In this document: positions 16,211 through 24,308 of the stretch, in pieces
Layout of the letters: every line of letters starts with the position of its first letter
Position numbering within the stretch: position 1 is the stretch's first letter
Source: Denitratisoma sp.
GTDB taxonomy: Bacteria > Pseudomonadota > Gammaproteobacteria > Burkholderiales > Rhodocyclaceae
Direction: 5' to 3'
Length of the DNA: 64,000 nucleotides
Assembly (NCBI GenBank): GCA_032027165.1
Contig: JAVSMO010000001.1
Coordinates: forward strand, 2,036,058-2,100,057
Made by a program: the position numbers and the translations under genes
The notes under the pieces: generated by a model
The model's input: only the letters and a program-made list of their open reading frames with translations
What the model was told of the DNA's origin: nothing
The model's database searches: none

Positions 16211-16281
16211 GCATAACGCTCAAAGTAACAGGCTCTGCGCGGCTTCATCGCGCAGCGTCCGTGTTGATGGATGGGTTGGGC
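16211..16281 (-). other. attC-like recombination site between two gene cassettes
   Basis: Read on the minus strand the 71-base site begins GCCCAAC (fits RYYYAAC) two bases... after the TGA of the upstream gene plus one C, ends GCGTTATGC (GTT core present), and contains an inner stem CTGCGCG/CGCGCAG around ATGAAGC. Stop codon, site and next start are arranged exactly as in integron cassette arrays. Core triplets AAC and GTT, which integrases require, are both present. Confidence 0.75.
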
Positions 16282-16282
16282 G

Positions 16283-16885
16283 TCAGGCGGTTGCACTGGG
16301 ATCATCTACTTCGAGAGCGAAGGCGGCACAGGCCAGCCAGAGAAAGAAGACGCTTAGCCGAAAGATTACGATCTCAATGCCGTCGGCCTGCAAGAAGTTG
16401 AGTACGAAGACAGCAAGCCCTCGGTACTCCGTAGTTGCAGAAAAGTACCCAAGAGCTGCGTCATAAACAGAGAGCACGACGAATGCCATAGACCAGTCAG
16501 ACAAGCGCTTGCCGTCAGGCGTTTGGTTGGAGAAAACGACGGTTGAGCGGAAGTGGAGCTGACCGAGGCCAATGAACTTGCGGAGTATGGGAAAGAAACC
16601 GGCCATCAGAAGTGAGTACGAGAGCACAAACATGACTACGGCAAAAACTGAAACCTTCTTCAGTGCCTCGTACCCGGAATCAAGGGCTAGGGTGGTTGGA
16701 TCGACGCCAGCACGGAGCAGCCAAATATCGAGATACAGAAAGAAGGAGAGTAGAAGAACCAGAAACTTTCCATCGGCCATCTTTTCGAGTAGGGACGGTA
16801 GAATTTTCCCACTCTTGGCAATGGTTCCAGTGTCGTCAGTCAAGTGCAGTCCTCCGCTCAGGTGATGGATGATGAAGGCGCCCAA
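16283..16885 (-). CDS. Uncharacterised cassette membrane protein, 200 residues
   Basis: Not recognised. It has about four hydrophobic segments: KFLVLLLSFFLYLDIWLL near 40-58, VSVFAVVMFVLSYSLLMAGFF near 76-96, FVVLSVYDAALGYFSA near 135-150, and VIFRLSVFFLWLACAAFA near 174-192; so it is probably an inner-membrane protein. The TTG start lies inside a GTTGGGC core site (16880-16886, minus strand), again as in gene cassettes; an in-frame ATG at residue 36 is an alternative start just before the first helix. GC content is low like its neighbour. It is followed by the attC-like site and then the 300-residue gene, so both may be read from one promoter on the right. Confidence 0.65.
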   Translation of the reverse strand: MGAFIIHHLSGGLHLTDDTGTIAKSGKILPSLLEKMADGKFLVLLLSFFLYLDIWLLRAGVDPTTLALDSGYEALKKVSVFAVVMFVLSYSLLMAGFFPILRKFIGLGQLHFRSTVVFSNQTPDGKRLSDWSMAFVVLSVYDAALGYFSATTEYRGLAVFVLNFLQADGIEIVIFRLSVFFLWLACAAFALEVDDPSATA

Positions 16886-16886
16886 C

Positions 16887-17332
16887 GTGAATTGTTCTGC
16901 CTAAATGACAGATCGTTTTCCGTCACTTCCGATGGATAAATAGGAGTTGTTGGCATTCGAGTATCGACGCATTAATCGAATAGCTATTTTTTATAGGTCC
17001 CAAAGTGCAAACTAAATGGAGCGCGCCATCTCTTGCTGCTTGCCGCCCTCATGCTGCCATTGCGCAAATGGAATGGCAACTGCGGGCGACTGCTCCTGCC
17101 GGCAGCGGTAGTAGCTGTTTTCAGAATGAACATCCGCTCCGGCCGATCAGCGGGAGTTGGCCCTGAGCCAGTCAGGGGCTCATTCGGGGCGGCAGCACGC
17201 GCACGCCGTCCTGCAGCGACTGACTTTCCCCCGGCCGCCCTCTCCTTTCCCCTTCGCAGCGTCGTCCCCGCTGGCGACGGCGCGCGGGGCGGGAGTAAGA
17301 TGTGCGGGTCGCCTGTACAGTCGAGGTATGCC
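16887..17332. other. Non-coding stretch right of the cassette pair
   Basis: About 450 bases with no supported gene. It starts AT-rich (16887-17010, including a T run at 16986-16993), where a promoter for the leftward cassettes could lie, and becomes GC-rich after 17020. I looked for an integrase gene or attI-like hairpins and saw none. One ACTGACTTT motif is at 17219-17227. Open frames crossing it lack family motifs, ribosome sites and plausible codon use. Confidence 0.6.
17219..17227 (+). repeat. ACTGACTTT motif, copy 5
   Basis: Exact copy, plus strand, intergenic, 106 bases before the small zinc-ribbon-like gene. Flanks are AGCG and CCCC. Confidence 0.75.
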
Positions 17333-17530
17333 ATGACCGACAAGCCCATTGCGCCATCCGGCGAACCGAACATCACCTGCGCCGTCTGCCGCCACGAAGT
17401 GCCGCTCAGCGCCGCCTTCACGCCGGAGGGCGCGGAATACGTCGAGCATTTCTGCGGTCTCGAGTGCTACCAGCAATTCGTCGCCGAGTCGAAGCGGCGC
17501 GGCGAGGGCGGGCCGGGCGGCAAGGCATAA
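17333..17530 (+). CDS. Small DUF3330-like CxxC protein
   Basis: A 65-residue cytoplasmic protein with four cysteines in the pattern [11 protein letters not shown]...[11 protein letters not shown], i.e. CxxC followed by CxxxC. This spacing and the phrase [20 protein letters not shown] are typical of the DUF3330 family, whose members also occur in mercury-resistance transposons; the cysteines probably bind zinc, but no function is established. A longer frame begins at 17033, but the ATG at 17333 removes a low-complexity Arg/Pro/Ala stretch and leaves the family core. It lies 15 bases upstream of the LapA-like gene and probably shares its message. Confidence 0.72.
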   Translation: MTDKPIAPSGEPNITCAVCRHEVPLSAAFTPEGAEYVEHFCGLECYQQFVAESKRRGEGGPGGKA

Positions 17531-17545
17531 ACGGGAGGCTCCGCC

Positions 17546-17944
17546 ATGCAGCTCATGCTGATCTTCGGCATCGTTTTCGCCATCGCCGCGGTGCTGTTCG
17601 CCCTGCAGAACAATGCGCTGGTCACGGTGACGGTCGCCTTGTGGCATTTCGAGAGCACCCTGGCCGTGGTGCTGCTGCTGGCCATCGGGCTGGGCGTGCT
17701 GATCGCCGGCCTGGTCTCCACGCCCACGGTGCTGCGCGGCCAGTGGAGCGGCGCGCGGCTGCGACGCCAGGTCGCCGCCCTCGAGAAGGAGAAGGCCGCG
17801 CTCGAGCAGCGTGTCGCGGCGCTGGAAGCCGAGGCGGCGCGCAACCGGCCGCTGCCGCCGCCGGACGCGGAGCCCGAGCGCTTCGCCGAGCTGAAATCGA
17901 TCCTCACCGGCGGGGAGCAGGCGCCGAAGCCGCCGCCGGCGTGA
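17546..17944 (+). CDS. LapA/YciS-like (DUF1049) membrane protein
   Basis: 132 residues: two N-terminal helices (MLIFGIVFAIAAVLFALQN and TLAVVLLLAIGLGVLIAGLV) joined by VTVTVALWHFES, then a coiled coil from about residue 72 (RRQVAALEKEKAALEQRVAALEAEA) and a proline-rich tail. FALQN...V.V followed by a second helix is the LapA_dom signature. In E. coli LapA works with LapB at the inner membrane in controlling LpxC and lipopolysaccharide synthesis; here no lapB is adjacent, so the role is inferred only from the fold. GGGAGG precedes the ATG. Confidence 0.8.
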   Translation: MQLMLIFGIVFAIAAVLFALQNNALVTVTVALWHFESTLAVVLLLAIGLGVLIAGLVSTPTVLRGQWSGARLRRQVAALEKEKAALEQRVAALEAEAARNRPLPPPDAEPERFAELKSILTGGEQAPKPPPA

Positions 17945-17971
17945 GCGGGCAGGCCGCCGGCACGTCGCGAT

Positions 17972-18598
17972 TCAGTCCCCTTCCGCGTTTGCGCCGCCCG
18001 CCGCGCCGAGGCTGAGGCGGACCAGCTGCGCGACGCCGTCCACCTGCAGCTTCTGCATCACCCGCGCCTTGTGCACCTCCACCGTGCGCGGGCTGATGCC
18101 CAGCTGCTCGGCGATGTCGCGGTTGTGCCCGCCGGCGACGATCATGTCCATCACCTCGCGCTCCCGCGGCGTCAGCGTCGCCAGCAGGCGGGCGAAGGCG
18201 TCGCGGCGGTCGGCCTCCTGCCGCGTCGACTCGCACTTCGAGAGGGCGTCGTCGAGGGCCGCCATCAGCCGCGCCTGGTCGAGCGGCTTCTCCAGGAAAT
18301 CCACCGCCTGCGCCTTGAAGGCCTCGCGCGCCGACTCGACGTCGCCGTGGCCGGTCATGACGACGACCGTCAGGCCGCAGTCGAGCGCGTGCAGGCGCTT
18401 CTGCAGCTCGAGGCCGTCCATGCCGGGCATGCGGATGTCGAGCAGGACGCAGCCGCGCCAGTCGGGCTGCCAGGCGTGCAGGAAGCTTTCGGCATCGGCG
18501 AAGATCGCCGTGCGGTAGCCGCGCAGGCCGAGCAGCAGGCCGAGCGAGTCGCGCACGGAAGGGTCGTCGTCGACGATGAAGACGGTGGTGTCAGGCAT
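17972..18598 (-). CDS. FixJ/TtrR-family two-component response regulator
   Basis: 208 residues. The receiver domain has the acidic triad DDD at 10-12, phosphoacceptor Asp54 in VLLDIRMPGMDG, T82 in VVVMTGHG and K104 in FLEKPLD. The C-terminal LuxR-type HTH reads LTPREREVMDMIVAGGHNRDIAEQLGISPRTVEVHKARVMQKL. This is the NarL/FixJ layout. I chose the ATG at 18598 because VFIVDDDPSVRDSL follows directly; an upstream extension is only shadow sequence. It overlaps the histidine kinase by eight bases, the expected cognate sensor. Targets are unknown. Confidence 0.92.
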   Translation of the reverse strand: MPDTTVFIVDDDPSVRDSLGLLLGLRGYRTAIFADAESFLHAWQPDWRGCVLLDIRMPGMDGLELQKRLHALDCGLTVVVMTGHGDVESAREAFKAQAVDFLEKPLDQARLMAALDDALSKCESTRQEADRRDAFARLLATLTPREREVMDMIVAGGHNRDIAEQLGISPRTVEVHKARVMQKLQVDGVAQLVRLSLGAAGGANAEGD

Positions 18599-20168
18599 GC
18601 GGGGCTTTCCTTTCGAAGGGGAGCTGCAGGCGGAACACGCCATGGCCGCCGACCTCGGCGCGCAGGCTGCCGCCGTGCGCCTCGGCAATCGCCCGGCTGA
18701 TGGCGAGCCCGAGGCCGAGGCCGCTCGATTTGGTGGAGCTGAAGGGCTCGAACAGGCGGGCGGCCGCCGTGCCGGAGAGGCCCGGCCCGCTGTCCTCGAC
18801 CTTGATGCAGACGCGGTCGGGCCCTTCCGGCTCGGCCGACAGGCGCACCTGCCGGCTGCCCGCCGGCTGGCCCGCCACGGCGTCGAAGGCGTTCGCGAGC
18901 AGGTTGCGGATCACCACCTCGACCTGCGGCCGGTCGGCCATGACGATGCCTTCCGGCGCCGGCGCAAGCATCAGTTCCACGCCGGCCTGCCCGGCGCGCG
19001 CCCGGAAGGGCGCGGCGGCGGCGGGCAGCAGCTCGGCGAGCGGGATCGGCTCGAGCCGGGTGGTGCCGGTGCGGAAGAAGTCGCGCAGGCGGCGCACCAC
19101 CTCGGCGGCGCGGAAGGATTCGGACACCATCAGGCGGATGGCGTTCTTCAGGTTGTCGCCGGTGTCGCCGCGCGCGAGCAGCTCCTCGCAGGCGGTGCCG
19201 TAGGCGGACAGCGCCGTCAGCGGCTGGTTGAGCTCGTGGGCGAGCGCGCCGGCCATTTCCCCCGCCGCGGCGAGCCGCAGCGTCTGCCGCAGCTCGGCGC
19301 TGATGCGCTGCTGGGCGTCGACGACGATGCCGACGAAGAAGCCGACCAGGGCCAGCACCACCGTCAGCGCCTGGATCTCGAATGCCGTGACGGCGGCGAA
19401 GCCGAGCGACTGCACGGCGACGATGATGCCGGTCTGGACCAGCGCGGCGCTCAGCACCGCGCCGGCCAGGCCCTGCCGCGCCGCCGCCCAGACGATGGGC
19501 AGGAAAAGGACGTAGAAGTACTTGAACTCGGATTCGGCGCCGAGGCCGAAGGCCACCCACAGGGCGACCGCCGCGAGCAGGACATGCCAGGCGGTGTCGA
19601 GGCGCCCCAGCGTCGCGCCCAGCTGGGCGCGCCCCTGCTCGTCGAACAGCATCCACAGCAGCGGCATGGTGACGAGGATGCCGACGCCGTCGCCGATCCA
19701 GTAGCGGCCGACCGCCTGGCGCCAGTCCTCGGGCGGGATCAGGCCGAGCGCCACCAGCGCCAGCACGAAGGCCAGGCTGGTCAACAGGGTGCCGGCGACG
19801 ACGATGCCGGCCCACTGCAGCATGCCGCTGCGGTCCGAGAAAATCACCAGGCCGCCGAGGCGCCGCCTGAGCAGTTCGCCGATGGCGCCATAACCGGCTG
19901 CCAGCATCGCGGCGATCGCCAGCGAGACCGGCAGGGCGAGCGGCAGGTCGCGCACCCACACCTCGGCCAGCAGCACGGCCAGCGCCAGCGGTGGCGCCGC
20001 CTTCCAGCCGTAGCGCAGCAGGAACACCAGGCCGAGCGCCGGCGCCGGGTTCCACGGCGTGATGTTGAGACCGTGCAGGGGATGGAAGAAGCTGGCCCAG
20101 TCGAGCGCGACGTAACCCGCGATCAACAGCAGCGCATCGGTCCAGCGCAGGCGGCGAGCGGTGAGCAT
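18591..20168 (-). CDS. MASE1-domain sensor histidine kinase
   Basis: 525 residues from the ATG at 20168, which has GAAAGAG before it; an ATG 51 bases upstream is possible. Residues 1 to about 285 hold eight or more helices of the MASE1 integral membrane sensor (DWASFFHPLHGLNITPWNPAPALGLVFLLRYG is a typical start). The H box is GEMAGALAHELNQPLTAL with His311, the N box NLLANAFDAV, and the G boxes VEDSGPGL and GLGLGLAISRAIAEAHGG. It would autophosphorylate and pass phosphate to the regulator at 17972. The ligand sensed by MASE1 domains is generally unknown. It is divergent from the second Mrp cluster, whose expression it might control; that is inference from position. Confidence 0.92.
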   Translation of the reverse strand: MLTARRLRWTDALLLIAGYVALDWASFFHPLHGLNITPWNPAPALGLVFLLRYGWKAAPPLALAVLLAEVWVRDLPLALPVSLAIAAMLAAGYGAIGELLRRRLGGLVIFSDRSGMLQWAGIVVAGTLLTSLAFVLALVALGLIPPEDWRQAVGRYWIGDGVGILVTMPLLWMLFDEQGRAQLGATLGRLDTAWHVLLAAVALWVAFGLGAESEFKYFYVLFLPIVWAAARQGLAGAVLSAALVQTGIIVAVQSLGFAAVTAFEIQALTVVLALVGFFVGIVVDAQQRISAELRQTLRLAAAGEMAGALAHELNQPLTALSAYGTACEELLARGDTGDNLKNAIRLMVSESFRAAEVVRRLRDFFRTGTTRLEPIPLAELLPAAAAPFRARAGQAGVELMLAPAPEGIVMADRPQVEVVIRNLLANAFDAVAGQPAGSRQVRLSAEPEGPDRVCIKVEDSGPGLSGTAAARLFEPFSSTKSSGLGLGLAISRAIAEAHGGSLRAEVGGHGVFRLQLPFERKAPHA

Positions 20169-20397
20169 CGGCTCTTTCAGGTCGATCCTGTCTATCGAAG
20201 GCTTATTGTGCGCAAGCATGGCGGATGGCGTAATTCGCCCGTGCCCCTACGTGGAACGCGTATTCTCCTCCGATTCGCGCGCCGCCTGGCAGGTTCCCGC
20301 AGGCGGGGTCGGCCGTACGCTGGCGCCCGAATTTTCAGGGCGGCTTTCCCTCTCTAGGATTTCCCCTGCTGCACCGTTTCCGCAACCGGGAGGTCCC

Positions 20398-20883
20398 ATG
20401 CTCCATGCCGCGAGCGTCTTCCTCGTCCTGTACGCCTTCTGGCTCCTGCTCTCGGGCCTGTTCACGCCCTTCCTGCTGGCGGCCGGCGCCGGCTGCGCGC
20501 TGGCGGTGCTGGCCTTCGCCCGCCGCATGGACGTCGTCGACCGCGAAGGCCATCCGATCCACCTCGGCTGGCGCGCGCTCATCTCCTACTGGCCCTGGCT
20601 GCTCCGGGAAATCGTCCGCTCGTCGTGGGACGTCAGCCGCCGCATCCTCGATCCGCGCCTGCCGATCTCGCCGACGCTGGCGCGCTTCCGCCCCTCGCAG
20701 AAAAGCGAGCTCGGGCTCGTCATCCACGCCAACTCGATCACGCTGACGCCCGGCACCGTCGCGGTGGAGGTCGAGGCGGACACGTTCCTGGTGCACGCCC
20801 TGACGCGCGAGGCCGCCGCCGGACTTGCCGGCAGCGAGATGGACCGCCGCGTCGCCGCCCTCGAGAAGGAGGCCGCCCCCTGA
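20398..20883 (+). CDS. mrpE: Mrp-type subunit E of the second antiporter cluster
   Basis: 161 residues with N-terminal helices and a C-terminal domain containing LGLVIHANSITLTPGTVAVEVEADTFLVHALT, the MrpE/MbhA core (xxxTPGT). Strong site GGGAGG lies seven bases before the ATG. It opens a second multisubunit antiporter operon and is unlike the mrpE at 12392 outside this core, so the clusters are not a recent duplication. It shares one base with the next start (TGATG). Confidence 0.9.
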   Translation: MLHAASVFLVLYAFWLLLSGLFTPFLLAAGAGCALAVLAFARRMDVVDREGHPIHLGWRALISYWPWLLREIVRSSWDVSRRILDPRLPISPTLARFRPSQKSELGLVIHANSITLTPGTVAVEVEADTFLVHALTREAAAGLAGSEMDRRVAALEKEAAP

Positions 20884-21173
20884 TGTTCGCCGCCGCCGCC
20901 CTCGCCCTGCTGGCGACGCTCGCCCTGACCCTGCTGCGGGCGGCGCGCGGCCCCAGCGTCTTCGACCGCCTGCTGGCGACCAACACCGTCGGCACCTGCA
21001 CGGTGCTGCTGCTGGCGGTGTTCGGCTTCCTCACCGGCCGGCCGGACTTCCTCGACCTGGCGCTGGTGTACGGCCTGCTCAACGTGATCGGCACCGTCGC
21101 CGTGCTGAAGTTCTTCCGCCAGGGCGCGCTCGGCGACCCGGGCAACGGCAATGGCAACGGGGCGGCGCGATGA
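20883..21173 (+). CDS. mrpF: Mrp-type subunit F, second cluster
   Basis: 96 residues, three helices. LLRAARGPSVFDRLLATNTVGTCTVLLLAVFG matches the MrpF/MbhB signature (RGPxxxDRxxAxN) and ALVYGLLNVIGTVAVLKF its third helix. The tail is Gly/Asn-rich (GDPGNGNGNGAAR), which is unusual. Start overlaps the preceding stop, and its own stop overlaps the next start by four bases. Confidence 0.9.
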   Translation: MFAAAALALLATLALTLLRAARGPSVFDRLLATNTVGTCTVLLLAVFGFLTGRPDFLDLALVYGLLNVIGTVAVLKFFRQGALGDPGNGNGNGAAR

Positions 21174-21496
21174 GTTGGCTGGTTGACGCGGCGAGTTGGG
21201 CCTGCCTCCTCGCCGGCGGCTTCTTCTGCTTCGTCGGCGCGATAGGCCTGCTGCGCATGCCCGACTTCTACACGCGCATGCACGCCGCCAGCGTCACCGA
21301 CACGCTCGGCGCCGGCCTGGTCCTGCTCGGCCTGATGCTGCAGGCGGGCCTGACGCTGGTGACGGTGAAGCTGGCGATGGTCGGACTGCTGCTGTTCTTC
21401 ACCGCCCCGGTCGCCGCCCACGCCTTGACCAAGGCCGCGCTGATGCGCGGGCTGGCGCCGAAGCTCGACGGGGAGATGCCGCCATCGAAACCCTGA
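21170..21496 (+). CDS. mrpG: Mrp-type subunit G, second cluster
   Basis: 108 residues, three helices. GAIGLLRMPDFYTRMHAASVTDTLG is the MrpG/MbhC signature, followed by KLAMVGLLLFFTAPVAAHALTKAAL. It starts inside the mrpF stop region (ATGA). Its last 13 bases overlap the most likely coding start of the next subunit, which lacks an ATG at that place. Confidence 0.9.
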   Translation: MSWLVDAASWACLLAGGFFCFVGAIGLLRMPDFYTRMHAASVTDTLGAGLVLLGLMLQAGLTLVTVKLAMVGLLLFFTAPVAAHALTKAALMRGLAPKLDGEMPPSKP

Positions 21497-22029
21497 TCGT
21501 CAACGCGCTGCTCACCCTGATGATGCTGGCGGTGGTGGTGCTGGCGCGCACGCGCAACCTGTTCGCGGTGGTCGTGCTGTCCGGACTCTACAGCTTCCTC
21601 ATGGCCACTGTGATGGTGGCGCTCGACGCGGTGGACGTCGCCATGACGGAGGCGGCGGTGGGCGCCGGCATCTCCACCGTGCTGCTGCTCGGCGCCCTGC
21701 ACCTGTGCAGGAGCGAGGAGGCGAAGCCGGCGCACAAACCCTGGCTGCCGCTCGCCGTGACGGTGGCCACCGGGCTGGTGCTGGTCTACGGCACCTGGGA
21801 CCTGCCGGCCTTTTCCGACCCCGAGGCGCCCATCCACCATCACGTCGCCCCGCGCTACCTCGAGGAAGGCCCGCGCGAGACCGGCGTGCCGAACGTGGTG
21901 ACCGCCGTGCTGGCGAGCTATCGCGGCTTCGACACGCTGGGCGAGACGACGGTGGTGTTCACCGCCGGCGCCGGCATCATCGCGCTGCTGCGCCGCCGCC
22001 GCACGACAGCCGACAAGGAAACGCCATGA
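21484..22029 (+). CDS. MrpA C-terminal-like subunit (MbhD + MbhE domains)
   Basis: About 181 residues. The first half, LLTLMMLAVVVLARTRNLFAVVVLSGLYSFLMATVMV with VDVAMTEAAVGAGIST, is the DUF4040/MbhD domain; the second, VPNVVTAVLASYRGFDTLGETTVVFTAGAG, is the MbhE part. In canonical Mrp complexes both belong to the C-terminus of MrpA; here they form a separate protein as in archaeal membrane-bound hydrogenase modules. Family N-termini begin at IETLIVNALL, where the codon is ATC (21484) eight bases after a GGAG; CTG at 21493 overlaps the previous stop, and the first ATG (21520) would cut into helix 1. The true start is thus uncertain. Confidence 0.82.
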   Translation: METLIVNALLTLMMLAVVVLARTRNLFAVVVLSGLYSFLMATVMVALDAVDVAMTEAAVGAGISTVLLLGALHLCRSEEAKPAHKPWLPLAVTVATGLVLVYGTWDLPAFSDPEAPIHHHVAPRYLEEGPRETGVPNVVTAVLASYRGFDTLGETTVVFTAGAGIIALLRRRRTTADKETP

Positions 22030-22451
22030 CGCGCGACATGGTCCTGCGGGTGGTGGCCAAGCTGCTCATCCCCTTCATCCTGCTGTTCGCCCTCTACGTG
22101 CAGTTCCACGGCGACTTCGGCCCGGGCGGCGGCTTCCAGGCCGGCGTCATCCTCGCCGCGGCGATGGTCTTCTATGCCGTCATCTTCGGCCTCGACAACG
22201 CGCGCAAGGTGCTGCCGGACCGGCTGGTCGAGACGATGATCGCCGCGGGCGTGCTGCTCTACCTCGGCGTCGGCGTCGCCGGCCTGCTGCTCGGCGGCAA
22301 CTTCCTCGACTACTTCGTGCTGTCCGCCGACCCGGTCGCCGGACAGCACCGCGGCATCTTCTGGATCGAGCTGGGCGTGGCGATCACCGTCTGCGGCGTG
22401 ATGCTGAAGGTCTTCTACCTGTTCGCCGGGCGCGGCGCCGAGGATGAGTGA
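22026..22451 (+). CDS. mrpB: Mrp-type subunit B, second cluster
   Basis: 141 residues with four helices. LLIPFILLFALYVQFHGDFGPGGGFQAGVILAAAMV is the MrpB/MnhB/MbhF core, in which GPGGGFQAG is invariant-looking; the loop DPVAGQHRGIFWIELGVAITVCGVM is also typical. It overlaps the previous gene by four bases (ATGA) and mrpC by eight. Confidence 0.92.
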   Translation: MTRDMVLRVVAKLLIPFILLFALYVQFHGDFGPGGGFQAGVILAAAMVFYAVIFGLDNARKVLPDRLVETMIAAGVLLYLGVGVAGLLLGGNFLDYFVLSADPVAGQHRGIFWIELGVAITVCGVMLKVFYLFAGRGAEDE

Positions 22452-22830
22452 GATGCTCGCCCACTTCGTCGACCACTACGACTACTGGGCCATGATCTTC
22501 CTGGCGATGGCCGGGCTGTTCATCGTCATCGCCCGCGGCAACCTGATCAAGAAGCTGGTCGGACTCGGCATCTTCCAGACTTCGGTGTACCTGCTCTATG
22601 TCGCGCCGGGCAAGATCGCCGGCGGCACGGCGCCCATCGTCGCCGAGGGCTTCCGCGTCTATTCCAACCCGCTGCCGCACGTGCTGATCCTCACCGCCAT
22701 CGTCGTCGGCGTCGCCACGCTGGCCCTCGGCCTCGCCCTGGTGGTGCGCATCCGCGAGGCCTACGACAGCATCGAGGAGGACGAGATCCTGCGGCGCGAC
22801 CAGGCGCCCGACGGCGGAGGCGAAGCATGA
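22444..22830 (+). CDS. mrpC: Mrp-type subunit C, second cluster
   Basis: 128 residues, NuoK/MrpC-like, three helices. IARGNLIKKLVGLGIFQTSVYLLYV and SNPLPHVLILTAIVVGVATLALGLALVVRI fit MrpC, including PLPHVLILTAIVV. The acidic C-terminal tail (SIEEDEILRRDQAPDGGG) is cytoplasmic. It overlaps mrpB by eight and mrpD by four bases. Confidence 0.92.
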   Translation: MSEMLAHFVDHYDYWAMIFLAMAGLFIVIARGNLIKKLVGLGIFQTSVYLLYVAPGKIAGGTAPIVAEGFRVYSNPLPHVLILTAIVVGVATLALGLALVVRIREAYDSIEEDEILRRDQAPDGGGEA

Positions 22831-24308
22831 ATCTCGCCGCGCACCTGCCGGCCCTCCAGGTCGTCCTGCCGCTCGCCGCCGCGCCGCTGGCGGTGCTGGT
22901 GCGCGGCCGCGGCGCGGCCTTCGTGCTCGTCACCCTGGCGGCCTGGGCCGCCTTCGCCGTCAGCATCCTCATGTGGCTGCAGGTGAACGCCGCCGGGCCG
23001 ATCTCCTATGCGCTGGGCAGCTGGGCGCCGCCCTGGGGCATCGAGTACCGCGTGGACAGCCTCTCGGCCCTGATGCTGATGCTGGTCTGCGGCATCGCCG
23101 CGGTGGTGCTGCCCTACTGCCGCGCCAGCATCGAGCGCGAGCTGCGACAGGACGTCCATTACCTGTTCTACGCCATGTTCGCGCTGTGCCTGGCGGGACT
23201 GGCCGGCATCGCCATCACCGGCGACGCCTTCAACCTGTTCGTCTTCCTGGAGATCTCCTCGCTTTCCTCCTATGTGCTGATCGCGCTCGGGCGCGACCGC
23301 CGCGCGCTGGTGGCCGCCTACCAGTACCTGATCATGGGCACCATCGGCGCCACCTTCATCGTCGTCGGCGTCGGCCTGCTCTACCTGAAGACCGGCACCC
23401 TCAACCTGGCGGACATGGGCGTGCGCCTGCAGGAGATGACCAGCCACCGCCCGGTGCTGGCGGCGCTGGCCTTCCTCACCGTCGGCATCTCGCTGAAGCT
23501 CGCCCTCTTCCCGCTGCACCAGTGGCTGCCCAACGCCTATGCCTACGCGCCCTCGGCGGTGTCGGCCTTCCTCGCCGCCACCGCCACCAAGGTATCGGTG
23601 TACGCCCTGCTGCGCTTCTATTTCTCGGTGTTCGGCGAGACCGCCGTGTTCAAGCGCCTGCCGATGGAAGACCTGATGCTCATCCTGGCGCTGGCCGGCA
23701 TGTTCGCCGCCTCGGCCGTGGCGATCTTCCAGGACGACCTGAAGCGGCTGTTCGCCTATTCCAGCGTGGCGCAGATCGGCTACATCGTGCTGGGCATCTC
23801 CTTCGACTCGGTGACGGGGCTCACCGCCACCGTCGCGCACCTGGTCAACCACGCCGTCACCAAGGGCGGGCTGTTCCTGCTGCTGGGCGCCGTCATGGCC
23901 GGCATGGGCGGGGTGACGCTCGCGCGCGTGCGCGGCATCGGCCGCGTCATGCCGCTCACCGCCTTCGGCATCGTGCTGTGCGGCCTCAGCCTGATCGGCG
24001 TGCCCGGCACGGCCGGCTTCGTCAGCAAGTGGTACCTCATCCTCGCCGCGCTGGAGCAGGGCCAGTGGTGGCTGGTGTTCCTCATCGTCGCCTCCTCGCT
24101 GCTGGCGGTGGCCTACGTCTGGTGCTTCGTCGAGGCGGCCTATTTCCACGCGCCGCGCGCCGACCTCGCCGCGGTGCGCGAGGCGCCGGCGGGCCTGGCG
24201 ATTCCCGCCTGGACCCTGGTCGGCGCCACGATCTGGTTCGGCCTCGACACCTCCGTCACCGTCGGTTCCGCCGCGCGGGCGGCGGCGATGCTGCTGGGGA
24301 CGCCCTGA
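22827..24308 (+). CDS. mrpD: Mrp-type subunit D (NuoM/NuoN-like), second cluster
   Basis: 493 residues, about 14 helices. Key blocks are NLFVFLEISSLSSYVLIALG (helix-5 Glu), FLTVGISLKLALFPLHQWLPNAYAYAPSAVSAFLAATATKVS (Lys and broken helix), and SLIGVPGTAGFVSKWYLIL. It is the first of three NuoL/M/N-type channel proteins in this cluster, whereas canonical Mrp has two (A and D). Its stop shares a base with the following ATG. Confidence 0.92.
   Translation: MNLAAHLPALQVVLPLAAAPLAVLVRGRGAAFVLVTLAAWAAFAVSILMWLQVNAAGPISYALGSWAPPWGIEYRVDSLSALMLMLVCGIAAVVLPYCRASIERELRQDVHYLFYAMFALCLAGLAGIAITGDAFNLFVFLEISSLSSYVLIALGRDRRALVAAYQYLIMGTIGATFIVVGVGLLYLKTGTLNLADMGVRLQEMTSHRPVLAALAFLTVGISLKLALFPLHQWLPNAYAYAPSAVSAFLAATATKVSVYALLRFYFSVFGETAVFKRLPMEDLMLILALAGMFAASAVAIFQDDLKRLFAYSSVAQIGYIVLGISFDSVTGLTATVAHLVNHAVTKGGLFLLLGAVMAGMGGVTLARVRGIGRVMPLTAFGIVLCGLSLIGVPGTAGFVSKWYLILAALEQGQWWLVFLIVASSLLAVAYVWCFVEAAYFHAPRADLAAVREAPAGLAIPAWTLVGATIWFGLDTSVTVGSAARAAAMLLGTP

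Noticed and set aside
16984..17421. Minus-strand frame of 145 codons right of the cassettes.
   Set aside because: Low-complexity Arg/Ala/Pro composition and overlap with the DUF3330-like gene; no motif.
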